The position numbers and the translations under genes were made by a program. This document shows positions 1 through 9,252 of a stretch of DNA of 64,000 nt, one piece after another. Numbering within the stretch: position 1 is the stretch's first letter; each line of letters starts with the position of its first letter. The stretch spans positions 310,001-374,000 of the forward strand of contig NC_019697.1 of NCBI RefSeq assembly GCF_000317145.1. The letters are read 5' to 3'. A model generated the notes under the pieces. It saw only the letters and a program-made list of their open reading frames with translations. It had not been told where the DNA came from and searched no databases. Source of the stretch: Chamaesiphon minutus PCC 6605. Its GTDB lineage: Bacteria > Cyanobacteriota > Cyanobacteriia > Cyanobacteriales > Chamaesiphonaceae.

Positions 1-342
1 ACTGAGGACGAATACGATCGGTTTCTAGCTGTGGCTCAGATGTTAATGCACAAGCGGGGCAATCGCACACCAGAAGATACAGCATTGCTGATGTTAGTAG
101 TGAGACTAATCGAAGATTACGAGTCGATTCACCACAATCTAGATGATTGGGAAAAATCCACACCGAATGAACTGCTACGTCACATCATGACTGTCAGCGG
201 TACTCGCAATGTCGATCTAATTGGCATCATTGGGAGTAGCGGCGTAGTGTCTGAGGTTGTGAATGGTAAGCGTACTATCAGCCGCGAACAGGCGAAGAGC
301 TTGGGTAAGTTCTTTAAATTATCACCAGGGCTATTTATCTAA
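1..342 (+). CDS. HigA-type antitoxin / HTH regulator, 5'-truncated by window edge
   Basis: The reading frame is open from base 1 (reads TEDEYDRFLAVAQML...), so the true start lies upstream and only the C-terminal 113 residues are present. The N-terminal part with EEY-like and RTPEDTALL-like patterns followed by a helix-turn-helix (about DLIGIIGSSGVVSEVVNGKRTIS) matches HigA-like antitoxins that contain an Xre-type HTH and autoregulate a HigB RNase toxin. The toxin would normally lie immediately upstream and is outside the window, so the toxin-antitoxin role is inferred from family resemblance only. A GTG at 31 would give a shorter protein, but the conserved residues upstream of it argue against that start. 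Confidence 0.75.
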   Translation, partial: TEDEYDRFLAVAQMLMHKRGNRTPEDTALLMLVVRLIEDYESIHHNLDDWEKSTPNELLRHIMTVSGTRNVDLIGIIGSSGVVSEVVNGKRTISREQAKSLGKFFKLSPGLFI

Positions 343-343
343 T

Positions 344-381
344 TGAAATACCCCCAACCAATGAAGGCTAGGGGTATTTCA
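344..381 (+). terminator. hairpin after the antitoxin gene
   Basis: A perfect 11-bp inverted repeat (TGAAATACCCC at 344-354 and GGGGTATTTCA at 371-381) with a 16-nt loop begins two bases after the stop codon. There is no T-run after it, so it is either a weak terminator or an mRNA 3'-end stabiliser. Confidence 0.45.
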
Positions 382-544
382 ATCGATGGACTGTTACAAG
401 CAGTTCAAACAAATATCAATAGTACTACATATTATGGCATTATCACAACTAGAATATAAACAGATAACATTGACCGATTGGGGCGAGATTGGGTTAAACT
501 TCTTTTCAAATCTCTGTAATGCTCTCATAGACTCAAACTGTCAC

Positions 545-589
545 GGACTCTTAATCCTCTGGTTCCGAGTTCGAGCCTCGGGTTGCCCA
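545..589 (+). pseudogene. 3' half of a tRNA-Lys(CUU)-like gene (decayed copy or att remnant)
   Basis: The sequence shows an anticodon-loop-like segment GGA-CTCTTAA-TCC (CTT in the anticodon place), then a perfect T-arm: stem CCGAG (565-569), loop TTCGAGC, stem CTCGG (577-581). A 3' acceptor strand GTTGCCC plus discriminator A follows, then TTTTT. No matching 5' acceptor (GGGCAAC) or D-arm is found at the right distance upstream, and the anticodon stem is only three pairs. It therefore looks like a tRNA 3' fragment, such as is left at the edge of an integrated element. A split or highly divergent functional tRNA cannot be excluded. Confidence 0.5.
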
Positions 590-915
590 TTTTTAAATCG
601 ATCGCTATTGTGCAGTCGTGTCAAATACATCTTGTACAGGACAGAAGTTTGAGAATTTGGCTCGATCGGTCAAAGATAATAAATCCTCAGCCGATCGTCG
701 CGATCGATTAGTTAGGATTATTACTGCGGCGGCGATGTAATTGAGGTTTTGCGATAGGGAGCGGATTAGCTATGGGTTGATGAGATCGAGCGCAATATGA
801 GTAGTATCAGATTCCCGAGCTTTAAAATATCCTTCAACTGACAATTTTGGCCGATCCGGGCATTTACATTAGCTTAAAAAATTTCATAAATCTTTATCAT
901 CGGCTGGGATTAGCG
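590..915. other. intergenic region, no gene seen
   Basis: No frame here has a plausible start, ribosome-binding site and conserved-looking product. The stretch is rich in CGATCG words (for example around 690-712). The frame open across 386-652 runs through the tRNA-like fragment and is not considered a gene. Confidence 0.5.
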
Positions 916-955
916 TATACTACGAAAGCAAAGCTTAATCCCATGTATAAAGGAG
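916..955 (+). promoter_or_regulatory. putative promoter -10 and Shine-Dalgarno of crtR
   Basis: TATACT at 916-921 is a good -10 hexamer. Only a weak -35 (TTTATC, 893-898) lies 17 bp upstream. AAGGAG at 950-955 stands 10 nt before the ATG at 966 and fixes the crtR start. Transcription from here is inferred, not shown. Confidence 0.45.
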
Positions 956-965
956 CAAAAATCTA

Positions 966-1874
966 ATGTCGGAGGCGCAGCAGCCCCTCAGAGTCCCTAG
1001 GGAATTTTTGGGACCGCCTGATGACTTGAATCCCAACGTCTTCATGTTCTTTGGCGCAATTGCTTTAGTGACGATCTCGACGATCGGCTATTGGCAATGG
1101 CAGTTACCAGGTTGGTGTTGCTTCGGCTTCAATGTCTTGGCTTTACATATGGCAGGTACCGTGATTCACGATGCTTCTCATAATTCCGCTCATCCCAATC
1201 GGGTGGCAAATGCAATTATGGGACATGGTAGTGCATTGATGCTCGGATTTGCATTTCCAGTCTTTACGCGCGTACACATCCAGCACCATGCCAACGTTAA
1301 CGATCCCGATAACGATCCGGATCATTACGTCTCAACAGGTGGCCCCCTCTGGATGATTGCCGCGAGATTTTTTTATCACGAAATCTACTTTTTCCAGCGC
1401 AAACTGTGGCGGAAAAACGAACTTCTAGAATGGTTTCTCAGTAGGCTGGTAGTAGGATTGGTCATTTATTGGGCTTGTCAACACGGTTATACTGCCTACG
1501 TTTTTGATTTTTGGTTTTCACCAGCATTAGTCGTCGGCATCGCACTGGGGCTGTTTTTCGATTATCTACCCCATCGTCCCTTCAAAGAGCGCGATCGGTG
1601 GAAAAATGCTCGCGTTTATCCAGGGCCGATTTTGAACATCCTCATTTTCGGCCAAAATTATCACTTGATCCACCATTTATGGCCGTCGATTCCCTGGTAT
1701 AAGTATCAATCAGCCTACCAGGCAACCAAACCATTACTGGAATCAAAAGGATGCCATCAATCGCTAGGATTATTGCAGGGTAAAGATTTTCTTCACTTTG
1801 TTTATGACATCTTTTTAGGCATTAGGTTTCACCACAAACCCAAGCCAGTGAGTCAGGAGGCGAGCGATCCTTAG
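966..1874 (+). CDS. crtR: beta-carotene hydroxylase CrtR
   Basis: 302-residue membrane di-iron hydroxylase of the fatty-acid-desaturase superfamily. It adds 3-hydroxyl groups to beta-ionone rings (beta-carotene to zeaxanthin; echinenone to 3'-hydroxyechinenone). All three histidine clusters are present: HDASH near residue 68, HIQHH near 105 and HLIHH near 237, together with the CrtR-specific stretches GHGSALMLGFAFPVFTRVH and FFDYLPHRPF. Hydrophobic helices flank the clusters. Length and start agree with cyanobacterial CrtR (typical N-terminus MSEAQ), and AAGGAG precedes the ATG. It stands alone here, about 35 kb from the ketolase crtW and ocp, with which it cooperates metabolically. Confidence 0.95.
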   Translation: MSEAQQPLRVPREFLGPPDDLNPNVFMFFGAIALVTISTIGYWQWQLPGWCCFGFNVLALHMAGTVIHDASHNSAHPNRVANAIMGHGSALMLGFAFPVFTRVHIQHHANVNDPDNDPDHYVSTGGPLWMIAARFFYHEIYFFQRKLWRKNELLEWFLSRLVVGLVIYWACQHGYTAYVFDFWFSPALVVGIALGLFFDYLPHRPFKERDRWKNARVYPGPILNILIFGQNYHLIHHLWPSIPWYKYQSAYQATKPLLESKGCHQSLGLLQGKDFLHFVYDIFLGIRFHHKPKPVSQEASDP

Positions 1875-2545
1875 TCAGATTTAAAGTCAGATTGCGGTAT
1901 TCAAGAGGTAATTGCTTGAGAATACTTGTTTGTTTGCGGTACCCTCGAGCTAACGATCGACATCGACCAGGCCATGCAAATGCTGAGCCTGGTTTTTCGA
2001 TTTTCTGGCCATCACATTTTGGCAATTTAGCAAAAACATCGCATCGGTCGTGCTTAAATATACTAGTTCTTGGTAAGATTTGCGGACGATCGAGCGCGCG
2101 TAAAAAGGCATAAGCTGCTAGACATCGGCTGAAAGAAAGCGCGCATACAGCTAGCTTATAAGCTGTACATTAGTTAGCAAAATTGCTCTGGATACCGACT
2201 GTTGGTAGCGAGCAGTCGCAACGAGTGCGATCGAATGTGAGTTTTTTAGTCATCGAAGAGTTATTATCTTTGAGGTGGGAATAATATCGGTAATCGGCAA
2301 TTTAGCCAATCGTCAGTACAGCAGCTATTTCGGCAACTCGCAGATCGATAAAACTGTAACTAGTAGCACATTGTTAACGCGGCTAGATAGTGTTTAATGT
2401 GCTCGATTGCTTAAAAAAAATGGTAACAAATATTACTTCACAACGAGCGATTGCTGCTTGAATACTGAATATCGATCGTATTTATTACCTAATTCCTGTA
2501 AAATCTAAGCAAAAATCAGTAATTACCACGACAGTCTCTTGGAAT
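1875..2545. other. 670-bp intergenic region, no gene seen
   Basis: No convincing coding frame; short open frames lack a ribosome-binding site and have no recognisable composition. AT-rich stretches with AAAAAA around 2412-2420 may belong to the murA promoter, but no clear -35/-10 pair was found. Confidence 0.4.
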
Positions 2546-2587
2546 TTGGAGGACAAACATATCAGTAGCACAATCACCACCCAAAAT

Positions 2588-3922
2588 ATGTTAGCAACAG
2601 AAAAGTCTGTGATTCACATCTGGGGTCAACACCCATTGTCTGGAGAAGTCAAAATCAGTGGTGCGAAGAATTCCGCCTTGGTTGTCATGGCTGGTGCCTT
2701 GCTGTGCTCGACTGGATGTCGGCTCCAAAATATCCCCGGACTGGTCGATGTCGATAAGATGTGCCAGATTATTGAAGCCTTGGGAGTCAAGATCGAGCGT
2801 AATGGCGAAGTTTTGGATTTCGATACCACTGGATTCAACTGTCATACACCGCCCTTTGAATTGGTTTCCAAGTTGCGGGCGGCTTTTTTTGCGATCGGGC
2901 CGATTTTAGCGCGGTTAGGGGTTGCTAAGGTCCCATTACCAGGCGGCTGCTCGATCGGCGCGCGTCCGGTAGAATTACACGTTCGCGGCTTGCAAGCGAT
3001 GGGCGCGCATGTCGAAATCGAGCATGGAATTGTCAATGCTTTTGTGACTGGCTCGAACAAACGCCTGCAAGGGGCGAAGATATATCTGGACTACCCAAGT
3101 GTCGGCGCGACCGAAACATTGATGATGGCGGCGACGCTAGCCGAGGGTGAGACGATTTTAGAGAACGCAGCTAAGGAACCGGAAGTTGTCGATTTAGCCA
3201 ATTTCTGTATTGCTATGGGCGCGCAGATTTTCGGGGCGGGTACAGATCGGATTACGATCGTCGGCGTCGATAAGCTACACGAGGCCGATTATAGTATCAT
3301 TGCCGATCGCGTCGAAGCAGCGACATTTTTGGTGGCTGGCGCGATTACCAATTCGGAGTTGAGTCTGTATCCAGTCATCCCCGATCATCTCACCGCCGCA
3401 GTCGCGAAGTTAGATCAAATCGGCGCGAAAGTAGTCATAGATGCCCCAGATCGGATGCGGGTAATTCCCACGGGCACGCTCAAAGGGACGGATATCGAGA
3501 CCCTGCCTTATCCAGCTTTTCCGACCGATATGCAAGCCCAGTTTATGGCCATGCTCGCCGTGAGTGAAGGTAGTAGTGTCATTACCGAAACCGTATTTGA
3601 AAATCGGCTCCAACATGTGGCCGAACTCAAACGGATGGGTGCCAATATTAGGGTCAAAGGCAATCATGCGATCGTCGAAGGCGTACCGTTATTATCGGGT
3701 GCGACTGTCACCGCAACGGATTTGCGCGCTTCGGCTGCGCTGGTACTAGCTGGTTTGGCCGCTCAAGGCAAAACCACGATTCAAGACCTCCATCACCTCG
3801 ATCGCGGTTACGATTGTCTCGAAGCCAAAATGCGCAATCTCGGAGCCAAAATCGAACGGGTACGGGTCAATGCTGAGGGTGAAATTGTCTATCGCTATGC
3901 AGATGAAGTCGTGCGGGTGTAA
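2588..3922 (+). CDS. murA: UDP-N-acetylglucosamine 1-carboxyvinyltransferase MurA
   Basis: Cytoplasmic enzyme of the first committed step of peptidoglycan synthesis, transferring enolpyruvate from PEP to UDP-GlcNAc. The protein has the EPT fold signature ISGAKNSAL near the N-terminus, the PEP-binding catalytic cysteine in [11 protein letters not shown] (about residue 121 of this form) and the late motifs PTDMQAQ and [13 protein letters not shown]. The start is uncertain: ATG 2588 lacks a Shine-Dalgarno. An in-frame TTG at 2546 adds 14 residues. A strong GGAGGA (2548-2553) lies seven nt before an in-frame ATC at 2561. The function is secure; only the N-terminus is in doubt. Confidence 0.93.
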   Translation: MLATEKSVIHIWGQHPLSGEVKISGAKNSALVVMAGALLCSTGCRLQNIPGLVDVDKMCQIIEALGVKIERNGEVLDFDTTGFNCHTPPFELVSKLRAAFFAIGPILARLGVAKVPLPGGCSIGARPVELHVRGLQAMGAHVEIEHGIVNAFVTGSNKRLQGAKIYLDYPSVGATETLMMAATLAEGETILENAAKEPEVVDLANFCIAMGAQIFGAGTDRITIVGVDKLHEADYSIIADRVEAATFLVAGAITNSELSLYPVIPDHLTAAVAKLDQIGAKVVIDAPDRMRVIPTGTLKGTDIETLPYPAFPTDMQAQFMAMLAVSEGSSVITETVFENRLQHVAELKRMGANIRVKGNHAIVEGVPLLSGATVTATDLRASAALVLAGLAAQGKTTIQDLHHLDRGYDCLEAKMRNLGAKIERVRVNAEGEIVYRYADEVVRV

Positions 3923-4060
3923 CGACAACGATCCCCGATCGGTGACGATTGCTCCACAGACTCGATCGTAAATAAACATGTATAGTACTAGAAGATTGGG
4001 GTAACTTCGTGGCACGATCGTAAGTTGCTCCCGTCCACTTTCACCTCTTTTAGATAGATT

Positions 4061-4696
4061 ATGCAGCTAAGATTAGGGGACACCGTTCCCAACTTCACCC
4101 AAGCTACTACCCAGGGCGAGATCGATTTCTTTGAATGGGCTGGAAATAGCTGGGTAATTCTCTTCTCCCACCCCAAAGATTTCACTCCAGTTTGTACGAC
4201 AGAATTGGGAGAAGTAGCTAAATTAAAACCAGAATTTGACAAACGTAACGTTAAACCGATCGCACTGAGTGTCGATGATGTAGATTCTCATAATGGTTGG
4301 GTAGGTGATATCCTCGAAACCCAAGGTTCCGCACTCAACTATCCCATTATTGCCGATCCAGACAAGAAAGTTTCCGACTTGTACGACATGATTCACCCTA
4401 ATGCAAATGCCATGGTGACTGTCCGTTCGGTATTCATTATCGACCCCAACAAGAAACTGCGTCTGACCCTGACTTATCCTCCCAGTACCGGACGGAATTT
4501 TGACGAGATCCTACGGGTCATCGATTCGCTCCAACTCACCGATAACTACAGCGTGGCAACTCCAGCTAACTGGACGGATGGCGGTGATTGCGTGGTAGTA
4601 CCCTCGATTTCTACCGAAGAAGCCAAGGTCAAGTTTCCTAAAGGTATCACCGAACTCAAGCCTTATCTGCGGATGACTCCTCAGCCAGATAAGTAA
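4061..4696 (+). CDS. 1-Cys peroxiredoxin (Prx6 family)
   Basis: 211-residue thiol peroxidase reducing H2O2, organic hydroperoxides or peroxynitrite. The peroxidatic cysteine is C45 in FTPVCTTE, with the catalytic Thr and Pro in place. The long C-terminal extension ending PYLRMTPQPDK is the Prx6-type dimerisation tail. No second conserved resolving cysteine of the 2-Cys type is seen (the Cys in GDCVVVPS is the common Prx6 one). It starts with ATG after TTTTAGATAG without a clear Shine-Dalgarno. It is the first of two peroxiredoxins in the window, the other being the typical 2-Cys form at 15.6-16.2 kb. Confidence 0.93.
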   Translation: MQLRLGDTVPNFTQATTQGEIDFFEWAGNSWVILFSHPKDFTPVCTTELGEVAKLKPEFDKRNVKPIALSVDDVDSHNGWVGDILETQGSALNYPIIADPDKKVSDLYDMIHPNANAMVTVRSVFIIDPNKKLRLTLTYPPSTGRNFDEILRVIDSLQLTDNYSVATPANWTDGGDCVVVPSISTEEAKVKFPKGITELKPYLRMTPQPDK

Positions 4697-4697
4697 T

Positions 4698-4729
4698 AGG
4701 CTTTAGGTTTTAGGCTTTAGGCTTTAGGT
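4698..4729. repeat. heptamer tandem repeat (AGGCTTT)n directly after a stop codon
   Basis: About four units of a 7-nt repeat with one variant start immediately after the peroxiredoxin TAA. The same unit, or its complement CTAAAGC, recurs at 42.55, 45.82 and 47.44 kb. This is the type of short tandem repeat (STRR) known in cyanobacterial genomes. Confidence 0.8.
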
Positions 4730-4837
4730 GTGAGGGGATTGCAGGTTTTGCAAAGTGCTAGGTCGTACCTCGAATCGGCACTACTCATAAATAATTAACG
4801 ATCGATAAGTCGATCGATTAACTTTCGATCTGACTCA

Positions 4838-4866
4838 CAAAAAAACAGCCTGCTGGCTGTTTTTTA
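4838..4866. terminator. bidirectional rho-independent terminator
   Basis: ACAGCC-TGCT-GGCTGT (4845-4860) flanked by an A-run on the left and a T-run on the right. It lies between the 3' ends of the peroxiredoxin gene (+) and purF (-), so it can stop transcription from both sides. Confidence 0.85.
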
Positions 4867-4952
4867 TTGAATTAACTTTGAGTAATGGATAGGGGGTAGT
4901 GGATGGTAAATGGTTGAGTAAGGAATAAAGAGGGGATGCTTACGTTGGCTCA

Positions 4953-5006
4953 TCTCCCCGTCCCCTCGTCCCCTCGTCCCCTCGTCTCCCCGTCTCCCAT
5001 CTACCC
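4953..5006. repeat. CCCCTCGT octamer repeat running into the purF stop codon
   Basis: Several copies of a (T)CCCCTCG/TCTCCCCG unit lead into CTACCCTCTA, whose first CTA is the complement of the purF TAG stop. It is low-complexity sequence and non-coding. Confidence 0.6.
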
Positions 5007-6497
5007 TCTAGCACCCATTTCCAACATCAGCTTAGATTTTTTCACGCCATCGGGAATTTCGACTGGATAATCGCCCGTAAAACAAGCCGAACAGAAATTC
5101 TTAGGATTCTGGTTGGTGGCGACTAACATCCCTTCCCACGATAAATAGGCAAGGGTATCAACACCGATTTGTTGGGCGATTTCGGCAACAGATTTGGTAG
5201 CAGCAATTAGTTGATCTTGGGTATCGGTATCGATGCCGTAAAAACAAGGATGCGTGACAGGCGGCGATGAGATCCGCATGTGGATTTCGGTCGCGCCAGC
5301 ATCGCGTAAAGCTTTGACTAGTTTTCGACTGGTAGTTCCACGCACGATCGAATCATCGATCACAATTACCCGTTTGCCATTTAAGACATCTCGGAGCGGG
5401 TTTAATTTCATCCGAATCCCCGATTCCCGCATTTCTTGGGTGGGTTGGATGAATGTCCGTCCAACGTAACGATTTTTAATTAGTCCTTCGGCATAGGGAA
5501 TCCCCGATACCTCAGAAAATCCGATCGCGGCTGGAATGCCCGAATCAGGTACACCAATGACGATATCGGCATCCTGAAAGGATTCTTTGGCTAATTGTTT
5601 GCCCAACCGCATCCGATAGCTATACAAGCTCTCTTCATTTACCCAACTGTCAGGACGGGCAAAATAAATCATTTCAAAGATACACAGTTTCGGCTGCGCT
5701 TTTGGTGCCCAATCAATCGCTTCGATCCCTTTCTCGGTTATCCACAAGAGTTCGCCCGGTTTGACATCACGTTCGTAGTCAGCTCCGATGATGTCTAGCG
5801 CGCAGGTTTCGGAAGCTACAACATAATGACTGACACGATCGGGCATCACTCCCAATACTAGCGGACGAATGCCATAAGGATCGCGGATGGCCATAATCCC
5901 GTCGGGAGTGGCGATAGTTAAGCTAAAAGCACCTACGCACTGGCTACAAGCTGCGATGGTAGCATCGATCCAGCCTTTACCCGCATTGACTTCTTCCCGA
6001 ATTATCAACGCAATCATTTCTGAATCGATCGTCGTGCTCGGTTCGCACCCTCTGGCAACTAGATAATCTCGCAACGCCCCAGTATTGACGAGATTACCAT
6101 TATGTGCTAGGGCAAGTTGGCCTAGAATCGTATCGACAATTACTGGTTGGGCGTTACAACGGCGACTCGATCCGGTAGTTGAGTAGCGAGTATGTCCGAT
6201 CGCAAGCTGCCCTGGTAACTGCTCTAAAATCTCTGGATTGAAGACATGAGACACCAGTCCCATATCGCGATGCTCGTGAAGCTGCTGGCCATCAAAAGTA
6301 GCAATTCCCGCCGATTCTTGGCCGCGATGCTGGAGTGCGTACAGACCAAAATAGGTTAATTTGGCAACTTCTTGTCCAGGCGCGTAAATCCCAAACACCC
6401 CACAGGCTTCTTCAGGTTTATCGACAGCGTTATCATCATTAGGTAGAACGAGATCGGCACAAAGATCGGCGTTCGGGTCGCAATCGTCAGGAATCAT
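5001..6497 (-). CDS. purF: amidophosphoribosyltransferase PurF
   Basis: 498 residues; catalyses the first step of purine synthesis, PRPP plus glutamine to phosphoribosylamine. The N-terminal Ntn glutaminase domain follows a 31-residue propeptide; the nucleophile is C32 in EEACGVFGI. The C-terminal phosphoribosyltransferase domain has the PRPP motif VIVIDDSIVRGTTS. Cysteines in CDPN-type positions and in the late FCSACFTGDYP fit the iron-sulfur-binding PurF class. It starts with ATG at 6497. Its stop codon lies at the edge of a heptamer/octamer repeat, and a bidirectional terminator lies beyond it. Confidence 0.96.
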   Translation of the reverse strand: MIPDDCDPNADLCADLVLPNDDNAVDKPEEACGVFGIYAPGQEVAKLTYFGLYALQHRGQESAGIATFDGQQLHEHRDMGLVSHVFNPEILEQLPGQLAIGHTRYSTTGSSRRCNAQPVIVDTILGQLALAHNGNLVNTGALRDYLVARGCEPSTTIDSEMIALIIREEVNAGKGWIDATIAACSQCVGAFSLTIATPDGIMAIRDPYGIRPLVLGVMPDRVSHYVVASETCALDIIGADYERDVKPGELLWITEKGIEAIDWAPKAQPKLCIFEMIYFARPDSWVNEESLYSYRMRLGKQLAKESFQDADIVIGVPDSGIPAAIGFSEVSGIPYAEGLIKNRYVGRTFIQPTQEMRESGIRMKLNPLRDVLNGKRVIVIDDSIVRGTTSRKLVKALRDAGATEIHMRISSPPVTHPCFYGIDTDTQDQLIAATKSVAEIAQQIGVDTLAYLSWEGMLVATNQNPKNFCSACFTGDYPVEIPDGVKKSKLMLEMGARG

Positions 6498-6735
6498 GAA
6501 TGGCTCTAGTGGTAAAGGGTGGCTAAGTACGAGTGGTAGATGCGCGATCGGGGCTATTTTTGATAAGAAAAGCAGTACTAATAGATTTTTGCGATCGACT
6601 CTCAGCTAAAACCCAAAAAATTAGAGCTGAAGATCGATATTCAAAATGATTGTTAAACATAAGTAATTTTAATACTTACATTTTAAGAAAATAATTTGAA
6701 TATTACTAGGTGAAAGTCGTTGGCTTTAAATATTA

Positions 6736-7053
6736 TTAAGCAATCCTTAATAATTCATTAACGATAGCATGAAAATTGCCGATCGGGAATAAACACAGAG
6801 AACGGGCAGCGGTGGCGATCGACTCGACGGCGGACACCAACCTGCAATTCTGAGAAATTGTGACTGACTCTCGCACCGAGTAGCTGCTCATGGGTCGCTC
6901 GGCGCGGGTAGCATAAATATAGCAACAGCCAAACGGTTTCAATTTGTAGCAATGGATCTCGCTGGCGATCGTGCGCTCGAAAGTCAGTTTTGCGGACTTG
7001 CCGCGCAGTCGAGTTTGTGGCATTATTAGCGTGCAGTTAGGTAGAATCGTCAC
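6736..7053 (-). CDS. hypothetical small protein
   Basis: 105 residues from a GTG at 7053 preceded by TAGGAG at a 9-nt spacing, the main reason to accept it as a gene. The sequence is basic at the start (PQTRLRGKSAKLTFER) and has paired cysteines (FGCCYIYATR). It shows no transmembrane segment, signal peptide or family that I recognise. It lies alone between purF (same strand, upstream start 240 bp away) and the WD40 gene on the other strand. It could still be a chance frame. Confidence 0.45.
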   Translation of the reverse strand: MTILPNCTLIMPQTRLRGKSAKLTFERTIASEIHCYKLKPFGCCYIYATRAERPMSSYSVRESVTISQNCRLVSAVESIATAARSLCLFPIGNFHAIVNELLRIA

Positions 7054-7443
7054 GATCTTCTACTCCTAACATTTAAGATCCAAATATCTCTAATCGAGAT
7101 TCAGCTCGGTTACCAGATTTGTACCAACGCTGCTAGGCTGTTGCCAGTGGAATCGATCGTCACCAGAGCCTAAAAAAATTCATTAGGGAAGGACTGTATT
7201 TGGCGTAGACCCAAAACTCACAACAAATGTACTCTCAAAGTTCTCAATTTCATTTGGGATCTAGCTCCAGATCCCGTTGCTAATTGGCTGGATCGATCTT
7301 CAATATATGATTGACTGACTTTGGGCACATCGATATTGTCGCTCGCAAGCATCAGCTAGTCTAGCTCATTGGTTCCTAGCACGCCAGAGAACATCAGCAC
7401 GATCGAGCCGAGAGCCATCCACAATTCATCACCGATAACTGTA
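7054..7443. other. 390-bp intergenic region
   Basis: Divergent promoter space between the small minus-strand gene and the WD40 gene. No hairpin, RNA gene or clear promoter pair was recognised. A TTG at 7369 could extend the WD40 protein by 25 residues into this region. Confidence 0.4.
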
Positions 7444-9072
7444 ATGTCAAATTCTCTGCATTGGCTAGACCTGAGTGAATATCTAGCGATCGCTGTAGCC
7501 GTAGTCGGTACCATCGCCGCCGCTGCATCCTCGACGTGGATTTACGCAGTAGTGCCCATCATCGCAAGTCTGATTCTCAATGCGATCAATCGGTGGCGAT
7601 TGCATCAAGCTCTCCGCCTGCACGATCGCAATTTAGAACGCAAGCTCGATGGCGAACTTCAACAACAAGGCGAAGTTCTCCAGCAAGAAATCGCCCAAGC
7701 ACGCAGCTTTGCCACCGCTCTAGTCAAACAAACGATGGCCGCTCAATCAAACACGCCAGTCGCGCTGGGTGCCACTAATGGTCGAGATGTAAGTCTGCTG
7801 GAGCAGAAATTTGATACCCACAAGCAACTAATGCAATCGATGCAGGAGCACGTTAGCGGCGTTGAAGGCAGTCTCAAAGATGTCGTCGATTTGCTCGAAA
7901 GTAACGCCCTGACGGAACGCGTCGAATACTTAGAACGCCATCTGACCCAGATGTCCGCACAACTAGGCTTCGAGCCGACCGAATTAACTCGATCTCCGGC
8001 TCCTAATATCAAGACCAATTTTGGCGATGATACTGGGGTCGATATTACGCCACTATTGGAAATGATTTCGGAAGACTTGATGTCGAGCGAGTTAATTCCC
8101 GAAAGTCTCAGCTCTGGAGATTTGAGCGGCGATCTGTGGTCGAAACCGACATGGGATCTCCAGCAGACAATTAACGCCCACGATGATTGGGTGCGCTGTT
8201 TGAGCTTTACTCCCGATGGCTCGAAGCTAGCTAGCGGCAGTTTTGACAAAACGATTAAAGTCTGGCAACTCGATACTGGAACAGCACTTCATACGCTCAC
8301 AGATCGACTTAAAGGAGTATTTGCACTGGCTGTCAGCTCCGATGGTAAACTCCTGGCTAGCGGTAGTTGGGATGATACGGTCGAATTATGGAATCTCGAA
8401 ACTGGCACTCTGCTCAAAAACCTCAGCCAGCACCAAGCCTCGGTGAGGTCGCTGGCAATTAGTGCCGACAGTCAAACTTTAATTAGCGGCAGTTTCGATC
8501 GGACGATCGTCCTATGGCATCTCCCCGATGGTACGGTTACCAACACGATCGCCACGCTCGAGCCAGTAGCCGCGATCGCGCTGAGTCCCGATGGGAAATT
8601 TCTCGCCAGTACGGGGGATGATGGAACGATCGAGATTTGGTCGTTGACTTCTGGGCAATTAATTATTAAGTCTAGCGGCAATCAAAATTGTATCGGTTCG
8701 CTAGCGATCGGTGCGGATTCCCGCACGATCGCCGCTGGCACGGTTAATGGCTATTTAATCTTCTGGAAGCTCGACAACATCGAAACCGATCGACAACCAC
8801 AGTTCGAGCTGACTCAGACGATTAAAGCTCATGCCGGACAAATAAATGCTTGCGTGTTTAGCCCAGATGGTGAATATGCGATTACGGGCAGCGTCGATGG
8901 CAAAGCTAAGGTGTGGTATCGCGGTGCAGATCGCCAATTCCACGATAAAGCGCGCAGTATCCTTAAAGGCGATCCGGGTCGGTCGGTGATGTCTGTGGCA
9001 ATTGCGCCTAGTGGCAAACAAATTGCCATTGGCGGAGCTGATGGGACGATCCAACTTTGGCAGCGAGTGTAA
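7444..9072 (+). CDS. membrane-anchored seven-bladed WD40 repeat protein
   Basis: About 542 residues from ATG 7444. The N-terminus has a hydrophobic hairpin (about residues 12-45) followed by a long alpha-helical, probably coiled-coil region rich in Gln and Glu (about 50-175). An acidic linker comes next, then seven WD40 units, each ending in a variant of G-DGTI-IW (for example SGSFDKTIKVW, TGDDGTIEIW). This predicts a beta-propeller scaffold held at a membrane. The partner is unknown. The alternative TTG start at 7369 adds a polar segment and also lacks a ribosome-binding site. Confidence 0.85.
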   Translation: MSNSLHWLDLSEYLAIAVAVVGTIAAAASSTWIYAVVPIIASLILNAINRWRLHQALRLHDRNLERKLDGELQQQGEVLQQEIAQARSFATALVKQTMAAQSNTPVALGATNGRDVSLLEQKFDTHKQLMQSMQEHVSGVEGSLKDVVDLLESNALTERVEYLERHLTQMSAQLGFEPTELTRSPAPNIKTNFGDDTGVDITPLLEMISEDLMSSELIPESLSSGDLSGDLWSKPTWDLQQTINAHDDWVRCLSFTPDGSKLASGSFDKTIKVWQLDTGTALHTLTDRLKGVFALAVSSDGKLLASGSWDDTVELWNLETGTLLKNLSQHQASVRSLAISADSQTLISGSFDRTIVLWHLPDGTVTNTIATLEPVAAIALSPDGKFLASTGDDGTIEIWSLTSGQLIIKSSGNQNCIGSLAIGADSRTIAAGTVNGYLIFWKLDNIETDRQPQFELTQTIKAHAGQINACVFSPDGEYAITGSVDGKAKVWYRGADRQFHDKARSILKGDPGRSVMSVAIAPSGKQIAIGGADGTIQLWQRV

Positions 9073-9252
9073 GTAAATTCACCCATTTACGCGATCGTCC
9101 TGATGCTCGATCGCCGCCCAAACTGAAGATTATCATCGAACAAATGGTGGAAAAGTGCTACTGGTTGTTGCCGATTTAGCAATCTTAGGGAATAATACTG
9201 AAGACACTACCATTGAACTTTTAACCCATATTAAATTTAAAAATTTTAGATT

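Noticed and set aside
386-652. 88-codon plus-strand frame
   Set aside because: It runs through the tRNA-like fragment, has no ribosome-binding site and no family-like pattern.
1892-2113. 73-codon frame in the gap after crtR
   Set aside because: Arg/His/Pro-rich translation of CGATCG-containing DNA, no start signal; judged chance.
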